NCBI RefSeq assembly: GCF_027625935.1
Contig: NZ_CP115300.1
Span: 1,922,001 to 1,986,000 of the forward strand
Direction: 5' to 3'
DNA from: Streptomyces camelliae
GTDB lineage: Bacteria; Actinomycetota; Actinomycetes; Streptomycetales; Streptomycetaceae
Length of the DNA: 64,000 nucleotides
Position numbers and translations under genes: made by a program. This document shows, one piece after another, positions 55,352-63,364 of the stretch. Position 1 is the first letter of the stretch. Each line of letters begins with the position of its first letter. The notes below the pieces were generated by a model. The model saw nothing but the letters and a program-made list of their open reading frames with translations, was not told the origin of the DNA and ran no database searches.

Positions 55352-56382
55352 GACTTCACACTCCGGATCCACTGGTCGACGGAGACAGCCGCGATCACCA
55401 GGATGCCGACTGCGAGGACTTGGTAGTTGGGGTCGATGCCGGCCAGCGCGAGGCCGTTGACGAAGACCTGGACGATGAGCGCGCCGATCAGCGAGCCGAG
55501 CACCACGCCGCGTCCGCCGAACAGGCTGGTGCCGCCGATGACGACCGCCGTGATGGACTGCAGGTTGGCGTTGAGGCCGCTGTTGGGGTCGCCGCCGCCG
55601 ACGCGGCCGACCAGGATCCAGGCGCCCACGGCGATGGCGAAGCCGCCGACCATGTAGGCGCTGAGCAGTACCCGGTTGACGGAGATGCCTGCCAGGCGGG
55701 CCGCCTCGACGTCGTCGCCCACGGCGTACAGGTGCCGGCCCCAGGCGGTGTAGCGCAGGGCGTAGCCGATCACCGCGTACAGGGCGATCATGATCAGGAC
55801 GCCGTTGGTCAGGTTCAGCTGCCCGAGGGAGACCGTGTTGGCGGTCCACATCAGGATGTTGCCCGGCTGCAGGGCGATGGTCTGGCCCTTGGCGTAGATG
55901 AGGGTGATCGCGGTGAAGATGCTGAGGGTGCCGAGGGTGACGATGAACGGCGGCAGCTTGATCTTGGTGACCAGCAGCCCGTTCAGAGCCTGCGCGGCGA
56001 TGGCGACGACCGCCCCGGCGAGCAGGGCCACCCCGCCCGGCCAGTGGTTGTCCGCGACGAGCTTCGACATCAGCAGCGAGGCGAGCACCATGACCGCGCC
56101 GATGGACAGGTCGATGCCGGCGGTGAGGATGATGACCGTCTGCCCGACGGCCAGTGAGCCGATGACGGCCACCTGCTGGATGACGAGCGAGAGGTTCTGC
56201 AGCGCGTAGAAGCGGTCGTTGACCAGGGAGAACACCACAGCGGCGAGTACCAGGACGATCGCCGGGCTGAGTGCGGGCTGGCGGTGCAGCACCGAGTGGA
56301 TGCGCTGGGCAGGGGTGGCGGGCCGGTTGAGGAGCTCCTCCGCCGGTGCCGGTGTGGCTTGAGGGTCCACGTGGGTGGTCAC
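55348..56382 (-). CDS. Sugar ABC transporter permease (FrcC/RbsC-like)
   Basis: 344 aa, about ten membrane segments. VGQTVIILTAGIDLSIGAVM, KLPPFIVTLGTLSIF and AVVIGGTSLFGGRGVVLGSLIG are the hallmark motifs of BPD_transp_2 permeases. ATG 56382 begins MTTHVDPQA. It is separated from the binding protein gene by a stem-loop and overlaps the ATPase by 4 bp. Confidence 0.94.
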   Translation of the reverse strand: MTTHVDPQATPAPAEELLNRPATPAQRIHSVLHRQPALSPAIVLVLAAVVFSLVNDRFYALQNLSLVIQQVAVIGSLAVGQTVIILTAGIDLSIGAVMVLASLLMSKLVADNHWPGGVALLAGAVVAIAAQALNGLLVTKIKLPPFIVTLGTLSIFTAITLIYAKGQTIALQPGNILMWTANTVSLGQLNLTNGVLIMIALYAVIGYALRYTAWGRHLYAVGDDVEAARLAGISVNRVLLSAYMVGGFAIAVGAWILVGRVGGGDPNSGLNANLQSITAVVIGGTSLFGGRGVVLGSLIGALIVQVFVNGLALAGIDPNYQVLAVGILVIAAVSVDQWIRSVKS

Positions 56383-56435
56383 AGGGGGTCCTTCCGGTGT
56401 CTTCCCTGGTACGGGCTCATGGGCTCGTGTGGTGC

Positions 56436-56480
56436 GGGTGCGACGCCGGCGCCATCACGGTGGCTTCCGGCGCCGCACCC
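56436..56480 (-). other. Stem-loop between binding-protein and permease genes
   Basis: Inverted repeat 56436-56449 / 56467-56480 with 13 of 14 positions paired and a 17-nt loop. In ABC importer operons such hairpins often protect or partly terminate the mRNA after the binding-protein gene, so more binding protein than permease is made. Confidence 0.6.
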
Positions 56481-56530
56481 GGCTCGGGGGCAGTCGCCCG
56501 GTCGAGGGGCGGTCGCAGCCGCTCGGGGTG

Positions 56531-57658
56531 TCAGTTGCCCCAGCAGGCGGAGGCGGCCTGCGACGGGGACTGCACGGTCAGGCCGCCGAGCGGCTTCGCG
56601 GCGGCGAGAGCGGTGCCGGTGTCGTAGAAGGACTTGCCGCCGGTCACGCTGGGCTTGCTGCCGCCGCGGGCCAGCTTGGCGATCGAGTCGACGCCGAGGG
56701 CCGCCATCTTGCCCGGGTACTGCACCGCATCGGCCGCGAACTCGCCGCTGGTGACGTTCTTCAGGCCGGCGCAGCTGCCGTCGATCGCGTAGATCGCGAC
56801 GTTCTTCTCCTTGCCGGCCGCCTTCAGCGCGTTGTACGCGCCCTCGCCCGCGGGTTCGTTGATCGCGTAGACGACGTTGATGTCCGGGTTGGCCGACAGG
56901 CAGTTCTCCATCGCGGTGCGGCCGCCGTCGATGGCACCCTGGGTGGGCTGGTGGCAGGCGACCGTGTAGCTGCCGCCCTTGCCGCCGGTGTACTTGCCGG
57001 ACTTGGCTTCCTTGCCGTTCTCGGTCTTGCTGCCCGGGTCGATGCCCATGCCCTCCAGGAAGCCGTGGTCGCGGTTGATGTCGACGGAGACGACCTGGTT
57101 GTTGAACAGGTCGAGCATGGCGATGACCGCGGGCTTGCCGTTCAGGGCGGCCGCGGCGTACTGGCCGTCGAGCTTGCCCGCCTGCTCGTTGTCGGTGGCG
57201 TAGGTGATGTTCGCGATGCTCGCCGGGTTGGGTGCGGTGTCCAGGGCGATCACGAAGAGGCCGGCCTGCTTGGCCCGGTTCAGGGCGGCGTTCACGGCGT
57301 CGCCGTTGGTGGTGATCAGGATGCCCTTGTCGCCGCGGGATATGGCGTTGTCGATGGCGGTGATCTGGGTCTGGGTGTCGCCGTCGCTGTTGCCCGCGGC
57401 CACCGTGAGACTCACGTTGTCCTTGGCGGCCTGGGTCTTGGCGTCCTTCTCCATGCTCACGAAGTAGGGGTTGGTGAGCGTCTTCAGGATCAGCGACACA
57501 CCCACCTTGCCGCCGCCGCCCGACGCGGACGAAGAGGAGCTTCCGTTCGAGGAACCGCAGGCCGCGAGCGTGGCGCCGAGGCAGACGCTGACGCCGATCG
57601 CGGCCACTCCGGTACGCCGACTGCGGCGGCTCGACGCCTGGCTGGAGGAGATGTTCAT
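56531..57658 (-). CDS. Sugar-binding lipoprotein (FrcB/RbsB-like)
   Basis: 375 aa from ATG 57658 with AAAGGGA upstream. Signal peptide, lipobox TLAAC (~30-34), then a Ser/Gly-rich linker and binding fold (VGVSLILKTLTNPYFVSMEKDAK, GILITTNGDAVNAAL, VIALDTAPNP, VVYAINEPAGEGAYNALKAAG). Features fit a fructose/ribose-type binding protein. First gene of the operon with permease, ATPase and epimerase; a LacI operator lies 41 bp upstream. Confidence 0.94.
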   Translation of the reverse strand: MNISSSQASSRRSRRTGVAAIGVSVCLGATLAACGSSNGSSSSSASGGGGKVGVSLILKTLTNPYFVSMEKDAKTQAAKDNVSLTVAAGNSDGDTQTQITAIDNAISRGDKGILITTNGDAVNAALNRAKQAGLFVIALDTAPNPASIANITYATDNEQAGKLDGQYAAAALNGKPAVIAMLDLFNNQVVSVDINRDHGFLEGMGIDPGSKTENGKEAKSGKYTGGKGGSYTVACHQPTQGAIDGGRTAMENCLSANPDINVVYAINEPAGEGAYNALKAAGKEKNVAIYAIDGSCAGLKNVTSGEFAADAVQYPGKMAALGVDSIAKLARGGSKPSVTGGKSFYDTGTALAAAKPLGGLTVQSPSQAASACWGN

Positions 57659-57698
57659 CGCTTGTTCCCTTTCGGAGCCGTCCCTTGGCCGACGCTGA

Positions 57699-57710
57699 GA
57701 CAACGTTGAC
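57699..57710. promoter_or_regulatory. LacI-family operator
   Basis: GACAACGTTGAC, a near-perfect palindrome with the central CG typical of LacI-family sites. It lies between the divergent binding-protein gene and the LacI gene and is the only convincing palindrome in the 149-bp gap. Confidence 0.6.
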
Positions 57711-57807
57711 TGGGCGAGATACTGGGCCCGTATGGACGAGCTCGTCAAGACGCTGATAGACATGCGCGGGCAACGAGTAGGTAACGCACAACCGGTTGGA
57801 GACAACG

Positions 57808-58866
57808 ATGACTCAGGGCGAGGCCGCGCCCCGGTCCACCCGCAGCCGCCCCACCATGCGTGAGGTCGCGGCGCTGGCCGGAGTGGCCATCAAGACCGTC
57901 TCGCGCGTCTTCAACGGCGTCCCCACCGTCGATCCGGCGATCGTCGCCAGGGTCCGCGAGGCCGCCGACAAACTGGGCTACCGGCCCAACCTCACCGCCA
58001 GCAGCCTGCGCCGCGGCGACGGCCGCACCGCCACCATCGGCATGCTCGTCGAGGACGCGGCCAACCCCTTCTCGGCCGTCCTGACCCGCACCGTGGAGAA
58101 CGTGGCCCGGGAACGCGGAGTGCTGGTACTGGTCGGCAGCCTCGACGAAGACCCGGCGCGCGAACGGGAGTTGGCCCAGGCGCTCGTCGACCGCCGGGTC
58201 GACGGGCTGGTGATCGTCCCCGCGGGACGCGACCAGAGCTACCTCATCAACGAGCAGCACACCGGTACCCGCATGGTCTTCGTCGACCGCGAGGCCGGCC
58301 TGCTCGACGCGGACGCCGTCGTCTCCGAGAACCGGCAGGGCGCCCTCACCGCAGTCAAGCACCTGCTGAAGGCCGGCCACCGCCGCATCGCCTACCTCGG
58401 CGACCGCACCTCCATCCCCACCGCCGCCCAGCGCTTCGACGGCTACCGGCACGCCCTGGAAGTCGCGCACATCGCATACGACGAGGAAATCGTCCGCCAC
58501 GTCGGGTCCAGCGAGGAGGCGGCCATCGCCGCGACCGAGCAGGTCCTGTCCCTGCCCGATCCGCCGACGGCGCTGTTCACCAGCCAGAACTTCGTGACCA
58601 TAGGCGCCGTCCGCGCACTGCGCGCCATGGGCCTGCAGGACACCGTCGCCCAGGTGGGCTTCGACGACTTCCCCCTGGCCGACATCCTCAGCCCGGGCAT
58701 CTCCGTCATCGCCCAGGACGTCGAACAGGTGGGCAGGACAGCCGCCGAGATGCTCTTCCGCAGGCTGGACGGCGACGAGTCGCCCACCCGCACCGTCACC
58801 GTGCCGACCCGGCTGATCGAGCGGGGCTCCGGCGAGATCCCAGCCGAAGGGCCCCGCCATGACTGA
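57808..58866 (+). CDS. LacI-family repressor
   Basis: 352 aa from ATG 57808, with GGAG 6 bp upstream (TTG 57796 also opens the frame). N-terminal HTH with hinge TMREVAALAGVAIKTVSRVFNG, then the sugar-binding core (IGMLVEDAANPFSAVLTRTVE, IAYLGDRTSIPTAAQRFDGY, VGFDDFPLADILSPGISVI). It probably represses the divergent importer operon and its own operon with the kinase until the sugar or its phosphate binds. The kinase start overlaps its end by 8 bp. Confidence 0.93.
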   Translation: MTQGEAAPRSTRSRPTMREVAALAGVAIKTVSRVFNGVPTVDPAIVARVREAADKLGYRPNLTASSLRRGDGRTATIGMLVEDAANPFSAVLTRTVENVARERGVLVLVGSLDEDPARERELAQALVDRRVDGLVIVPAGRDQSYLINEQHTGTRMVFVDREAGLLDADAVVSENRQGALTAVKHLLKAGHRRIAYLGDRTSIPTAAQRFDGYRHALEVAHIAYDEEIVRHVGSSEEAAIAATEQVLSLPDPPTALFTSQNFVTIGAVRALRAMGLQDTVAQVGFDDFPLADILSPGISVIAQDVEQVGRTAAEMLFRRLDGDESPTRTVTVPTRLIERGSGEIPAEGPRHD

Positions 58867-59932
58867 AACCGCACAAACCGCCACATATATCCCGGCCGTG
58901 ACCGTGATCGGCGAAGCACTCATCGACATGGTCCAGCTCGACGCACCGGGCGACTACCGTGCCCGGCCCGGCGGCAGCCCGTTCAACGTCGCCGTCGGCC
59001 TGGCCCGGCTCGGACACCGCACCGCGCTCATGGCACGCCTGGCCGACAACACCTTCGGCCGGATGCTGCGCACGCACGCCGCCGCCGAGGGCGTCGACCT
59101 GACGTACGCCCCGGCGGCCGCCGAGCCCACCACGCTCGCCGTGGTCTCCATGGACGCGGCGGGAAGGGCGAGTTACGACTTCTACCTGGACGGCACCGCG
59201 GACTGGCAGTGGACCGAGGCGGAGACCGCCCTCGTCCCGCGGGACACCGCCGTACTGCACTTCGGCTCGGTCGCCTCCTGGACCTCGCCTGCCGCCGAGC
59301 GCATCCACTCCGCCGTCCGGCGCCTGCGCGCCGAGGGCACGGCGCTGATCAGCTACGACCCCAACGTGCGCCCCGCCCTGCTGGGCGACCCGGAGCGTGG
59401 CAGGCGGGCCGTCGAAGGCAGCGTCGGCACCGCCCACCTGGTCAAGGCCAGCCGTGAGGACGTCGAGTGGCTCTACCCGGACACGCCGATCGAGCGGATC
59501 GCCGCTCACTGGCTGGAGCTGGGCGCGCTCCTCGTCGTCATCACCGACGGTCCCGACGGCGCGCACGCCTTTCACGCCCGTGCGGGAAGCCTGAGCCGTC
59601 CCGGGCGGAAGGTCGCGGTGGTGGACACCGTCGGCGCGGGCGACGCGTTCACCGCCGGGCTGCTCGGCGCGCTGGCCCGCCACGGACTGCACATCCCGCA
59701 GAAGCTGGCCGCGGCCGATCCGGGCGTGCTCAGGATCGCCGTGGACGACGCGGTCCTCGTCTCCGCGCTGACCTGCGAGCGCCTGGGTGCCGACCCGCCC
59801 ACCGCCCTTCCCCGCCCCCACCTGGACGCCCGAGCGCCCCTGACGGCGACGGATCTGGTCTTCCCCGGTGACACCGACCGGGCGGGCACGCGCAGCCCGG
59901 CTCCGGAGCCAGTGCGATCCGTCAGGAGCTGA
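58859..59932 (+). CDS. PfkB-family sugar kinase (fructokinase-like)
   Basis: 357 aa. VTVIGEALIDMVQ, ARPGGSPFNVAVGLARLG (substrate loop of the ribokinase family), VKASREDVEWLY and the C-terminal DTVGAGDAFTAGLLGAL, whose Asp is the catalytic base next to the anion hole. Fructokinase is the best guess from the GGSPFNVA motif and the FrcBCA-like importer. Translationally coupled to the LacI gene. Confidence 0.92.
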   Translation: MTETAQTATYIPAVTVIGEALIDMVQLDAPGDYRARPGGSPFNVAVGLARLGHRTALMARLADNTFGRMLRTHAAAEGVDLTYAPAAAEPTTLAVVSMDAAGRASYDFYLDGTADWQWTEAETALVPRDTAVLHFGSVASWTSPAAERIHSAVRRLRAEGTALISYDPNVRPALLGDPERGRRAVEGSVGTAHLVKASREDVEWLYPDTPIERIAAHWLELGALLVVITDGPDGAHAFHARAGSLSRPGRKVAVVDTVGAGDAFTAGLLGALARHGLHIPQKLAAADPGVLRIAVDDAVLVSALTCERLGADPPTALPRPHLDARAPLTATDLVFPGDTDRAGTRSPAPEPVRSVRS

Positions 59933-59971
59933 CGGCCACGCCGGCTGCTCGGTTCCGTCGGTGACCGGCTG

Positions 59972-60004
59972 CCAGGCGTCACGCCGGCGGAGGCCGACGC
60001 CTGG
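59972..60004. terminator. Hairpin between the sugar kinase and trpS
   Basis: Perfect 9-bp inverted repeat (59972-59980 with 59996-60004), 15-nt loop, in the 132-bp gap between convergent genes. Probably a shared terminator. Confidence 0.55.
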
Positions 60005-60064
60005 GCCGGGCAACTGCTCCCATGGCCGCCGACGTTGCGTGCCGACACCCAGCCCCTGGGGCGC

Positions 60065-61177
60065 TCAGTAGTGGTTCTTCATCGCCGTGCGCACCTGCGC
60101 GAGCGTGGTCTCGGCCACCGCGCGGGCGCGCTCGTTGCCCTCGCGCAGGGTGCGGTGGAGGTAGGCGCGGTCCTGGGCGTACTCGGCGCGGCGGGCCCTG
60201 AGCGGTGCCAGGTACTCGTTGACCGCCTCGGTCACGGTCTTCTTCAGTGCGGCGGCGCCCGCCGAGCCGATGTCGTCGGCCACCTCCTCGGGGGTCCGGT
60301 TCTGGCACAGGGCCGCGAGCAGCAGGAGGGAGGACACCTCGGGGCGGCCCGCCGGGTCGTAGGTGATGTGCCGCTCGGAGTCCGTCTTGGCCGCCTTGAG
60401 CAGGCGGGCGGTCTCGTCGGCGTCGGCGGCCAGCGCGACGGCGTTGCGGCGGCTCTTGCTCATCTTGGTGCCGTCCGTGCCGAGCAGCAGCGGTGCGCGG
60501 GAGAGCAGGGCGTCGGGTTCCGGGAAGACCGTACCGCCGTTGCCGTAGCGGTCGTTGAAGCGGCGGGCGATGGTGCGGGTGATCTCCAGGTGCGGGAGCT
60601 GGTCCTGGCCGACCGGCACCAGATTGCCCTTGCAGAAGAGGATGTCGGCGGCCTGGTGGACGGGATAGGTGAACATCAGGCCGCTGACGGCGGACTGGCG
60701 CGAGTGGGCGATCTCGTCCTTGACCGTGGGGTTGCGGCTGAGTTCGGCGACGGAGACGAGGCTGAGGAAGGGCAGCATCAGCTGGTTGAGGGCGGGGATC
60801 GCGCTGTGCGTGAAGATCGTGCTGCGCTCCGGGTCGACGCCGATGGCCAGGTAGTCCAGGACGAGCTCCTCGACGTGCTCGGTCAGGGTGTCCGCCACGT
60901 CCCGGTCGGTCAGCACCTGGTAGTCCGCGATGATCACGTACGTCTCGACGCCGAGGTCCTGCAGCCGTACGCGGTTGTGCAGCGTGCCGAAGTAGTGGCC
61001 CAGGTGCAGGCGGCCGGTGGGGCGGTCGCCCGTCAGCATGCGGAACCGTCCTGGGTCCTCGCGGATCTGTTCTTCCAGCACCGCACTGCGGGCCCGGGCG
61101 GCGGACGTCCCGAGCGTGTCGGCGGAGGGAGCCGGGGCGATGGTGTCGGGGCCGGCGGTCTGGGGCGTGGTGGTCAC
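60065..61177 (-). CDS. trpS: Tryptophanyl-tRNA synthetase (attenuator-controlled)
   Basis: 370 aa from GTG 61177, with GAGGAG 6-7 bp upstream; the frame extends to 61345 only through the leader region. Class I signatures: GRLHLGHYFG (HIGH-like) and GTDGTKMSKSRRNAV (KMSKS). It charges tRNA-Trp. Some Streptomyces have an auxiliary TrpRS, resistant to indolmycin, whose gene is controlled by ribosome-mediated attenuation. The leader here fits that type, so this may be such a second enzyme; whether another trpS exists elsewhere cannot be seen. Confidence 0.95.
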   Translation of the reverse strand: MTTTPQTAGPDTIAPAPSADTLGTSAARARSAVLEEQIREDPGRFRMLTGDRPTGRLHLGHYFGTLHNRVRLQDLGVETYVIIADYQVLTDRDVADTLTEHVEELVLDYLAIGVDPERSTIFTHSAIPALNQLMLPFLSLVSVAELSRNPTVKDEIAHSRQSAVSGLMFTYPVHQAADILFCKGNLVPVGQDQLPHLEITRTIARRFNDRYGNGGTVFPEPDALLSRAPLLLGTDGTKMSKSRRNAVALAADADETARLLKAAKTDSERHITYDPAGRPEVSSLLLLAALCQNRTPEEVADDIGSAGAAALKKTVTEAVNEYLAPLRARRAEYAQDRAYLHRTLREGNERARAVAETTLAQVRTAMKNHY

Positions 61178-61244
61178 AGCGTCTCCTCGTGGGGTCGGTC
61201 TCGCCGCCGGAACGGCACGGACCCTGGTCCGAGGGGACACGAAA

Positions 61245-61266
61245 GGGCCGTCCTTCCGAACGGCCC
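61245..61266 (-). terminator. Attenuator hairpin in the trpS leader
   Basis: Minus strand: GGGCCGT paired with ACGGCCC, 8-nt loop, then TTTCGT. A second hairpin (arms 61288-61293 and 61299-61304) overlaps the leader peptide stop, and its CGGCC neighbour could pair with the terminator arm to give an antiterminator. The order Trp codons, hairpin 1, terminator hairpin is that of classical trp attenuators. Confidence 0.75.
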
Positions 61267-61292
61267 GGATCATGCGTGCGTGTCGGCCGCTC

Positions 61293-61334
61293 CTACGGGG
61301 AGCGCCACCAGCTACGACATGACGAAAGATGCAT
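61293..61334 (-). CDS. Trp-rich leader peptide of trpS
   Basis: 13-residue frame MHLSSCRSWWRSP with two adjacent Trp codons (61310-61305), stop TAG at 61295-61293. No ribosome site precedes it, but TATGCT at 61346-61341 would as a -10 place the transcript start at or near the ATG, so it may be translated leaderless. Ribosome stalling at the Trp codons when charged tRNA-Trp is low would favour the antiterminator. Confidence 0.75.
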   Translation of the reverse strand: MHLSSCRSWWRSP

Positions 61335-61388
61335 GCGCAGAGCATAACGTCAGCCGCTGGAGTCCGGGTAGAGCCGCGGCGCGGCGGG

Positions 61389-62966
61389 TCAGGCGCCGGC
61401 CAGCGGGTTGGGCAGGGGCAGATAGCGGGCGTCCGCGCCGTCCGCGCCGGTCCAGCGCAGCAGCAGGTTGGTCTTGCCGGGCAGCGTGGGCGCGGTGAGC
61501 AGGGCGGGGATCTCCGGCAGGTCGTGCCGGGCGAGTTCGCGGCGGGCGGCGGGCCAGGGGTCGAGGCCGGGGTGGTGCTCGGCGAGGGCGGCGGCGATCT
61601 CGGTGAGGTGGTTCACCACCAGGCAGTACACGAGCCGTTCCCAGCCCGCGGCCCGGGTCACGTCCGGCAGCAGCTTGACGCCCTCGGCGTCCCGGAACAG
61701 CGCCCGCACCGGCGTGCCGGCCGCGTCGACAGCGACGAGCGTGTTCTGCAGATGGGCCTCCACGACGACCCCGTGCTTGTCGAACGCCGTCAGAACGGGT
61801 GGTACGACCTGCCGCAGATACGCCTCCCACCAGGCCTCCGGGTCGGCGGTGGCGGCCAGCGGGCTGCCCTCGAAGCCCTCGGCGAGCCCGGCCGCGAGCA
61901 GCGGGACGGCACCGGGCGGGAGGTGGTCGCGCAGCCCGTCGCGGACGAGCACCGCGAGTTCCTCGAAGGCGAAGGCGGCCGTACGGTAGCCGCGGTCGCT
62001 CAGCCAGGCCGCGGGCGGGCGCACGACCGCGAAGGCGTGTGCGGCGGCCGTGTCGGTGCGGCGCAGGCGGCGCAGGTCGTGGCGCCAGAGGCGGCGGATG
62101 TCGTTGGTGATGCGGACGTCCAGGGAGAACTTCAGGAACAGGTCGCGGCGGGGCGCGTACACCGTGCGGACCGCCGCCGTCGGCCAGGTGTCGAAGTCGG
62201 TCGTGCCGAGGTGGAGCAGGCGGCCGTCGGCGAAGGCCGCCGCCAGCTCACGGCCCACCAGGTCCAGCTGCCAGGGGTGGGCGGGCAGCAGCCGGTAGCC
62301 GGGCGGGGCGGTGCCGAGGGCGTCGAGGGCGCGGGTGTCGCCCTCCTCGGCCACCTGGTCCTCGCGGACGCCGAGCAACACCAGCGGAAAGCGGGCGTGT
62401 GCCTCGGGGGCGTACGGCAGCCAGGACGCGACCGGGCCGCCGCCGCGGGCCTTGGGGGCCGGATGGTAGGGGTGGCCGGTGATCAGGGACTGCTCGGAGC
62501 GCAGGTAGGGGTCGGCGGGCGCGGTCGCGCCGGCGCGGGCGGTGAGCAGCGCGGCGACCGCGTCCCGGCTGTCGACCATCTCGGCGGGCAGGTCGCCGCC
62601 GGACTGGCCGGTGTGCCGGCGCAATTCCTCGGCGACCAGTTTGACCAGCTCGGTGTGACCGACGGGACGCCAGACACCGGCGGCGCACACCTCGGGCTCA
62701 CCGGGACGCCGCCCGAGACGCACCCGCAACAGCCGACCACTGGGCAGCCGGTGGATCCGGCGGTCACCGGGGAGTGTGTCCGGGGTCGGTTGCGGAGTCG
62801 GTTGCGGGGCCGCGACTGGGTTCGGGGGCGCCTCCAGGACCATGTCCGGGTCCGGGAGGGGCTCGGCCACTTCGCGCAGCAGGCAGTTGAGCAGGGGCGC
62901 GGCCGCGTACGCGTCGGCGCGACGGCCGACGGCACCGGCGGGGGGTGTGAGGTCCACGCGATCCAT
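61389..62966 (-). CDS. IucA/IucC-family siderophore synthetase
   Basis: 525 aa from ATG 62966 (MDRVDLTPPAGAVG...); the open frame continues to 63104 through unlikely sequence, and the ribosome site is weak. Family motifs: LITGHPYHPAPKARGG (ATP-binding), LLPAHPWQ, FLKFSLDVRITNDIRR and VVEAHLQNTL. Such NRPS-independent synthetases join carboxylates such as citrate to amines or alcohols. Divergent from a second family member at 63365, indicating an NIS siderophore locus continuing to the right. Confidence 0.9.
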   Translation of the reverse strand: MDRVDLTPPAGAVGRRADAYAAAPLLNCLLREVAEPLPDPDMVLEAPPNPVAAPQPTPQPTPDTLPGDRRIHRLPSGRLLRVRLGRRPGEPEVCAAGVWRPVGHTELVKLVAEELRRHTGQSGGDLPAEMVDSRDAVAALLTARAGATAPADPYLRSEQSLITGHPYHPAPKARGGGPVASWLPYAPEAHARFPLVLLGVREDQVAEEGDTRALDALGTAPPGYRLLPAHPWQLDLVGRELAAAFADGRLLHLGTTDFDTWPTAAVRTVYAPRRDLFLKFSLDVRITNDIRRLWRHDLRRLRRTDTAAAHAFAVVRPPAAWLSDRGYRTAAFAFEELAVLVRDGLRDHLPPGAVPLLAAGLAEGFEGSPLAATADPEAWWEAYLRQVVPPVLTAFDKHGVVVEAHLQNTLVAVDAAGTPVRALFRDAEGVKLLPDVTRAAGWERLVYCLVVNHLTEIAAALAEHHPGLDPWPAARRELARHDLPEIPALLTAPTLPGKTNLLLRWTGADGADARYLPLPNPLAGA

Positions 62967-63364
62967 TCGTTCGTTCTTCGTCCTGTGGCCGGACAGGTCG
63001 TCCCGTGTCCGAGGCGCGCCCGGCGTCGCGGTGCGCCCACCCGGCGGGCCGCCGGCCGGGGACGCCGTGAGACGTGTACGCCGCCGGTCTCGTGCGGAGC
63101 GCATCCGGGAGCCGGTCGCGATCAGTATGTCCGTCGTCCTTCACAATCGTGCCCGAGCCCGGATCCCGGGCCCACCCGAGTCTCCCCCCGTCCCCCCTCC
63201 TCCCGTCCCCACCGTCTCCCCGTCCCGTTCCTCTACTCGTCCCCCTTCCCCGTCGCCACACCCCATCCGCATCCCGTTCCCGTCCCGGCGCCACCGAACC
63301 GCCCCCTTCCCGTCCCCGGTCCCCGTACCGGGCGCCCGCCCCTCCCCTCCCCAAGGAGCCGACC
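62967..63364. other. 398-bp divergent intergenic region, C-rich, no gene seen
   Basis: Between the two IucA/IucC genes. The right half (about 63170-63360) is a C/T-rich low-complexity stretch on the plus strand. I looked for a DmdR/IdeR-type iron box (TTAGGTTAGGCTAACCT-like) and found no convincing match. Confidence 0.6.

Noticed and set aside
61178..61345. T-box riboswitch upstream of trpS
   Set aside because: No T-box consensus or specifier-loop structure was seen, while a short frame with tandem Trp codons and hairpins explains the region as a ribosome-mediated attenuator.
63170..63360. C/T-rich tract as a structured RNA or promoter element
   Set aside because: It is simple low-complexity sequence with no stable inverted repeat; only the AAGGAG ribosome site at its right end has a clear role.
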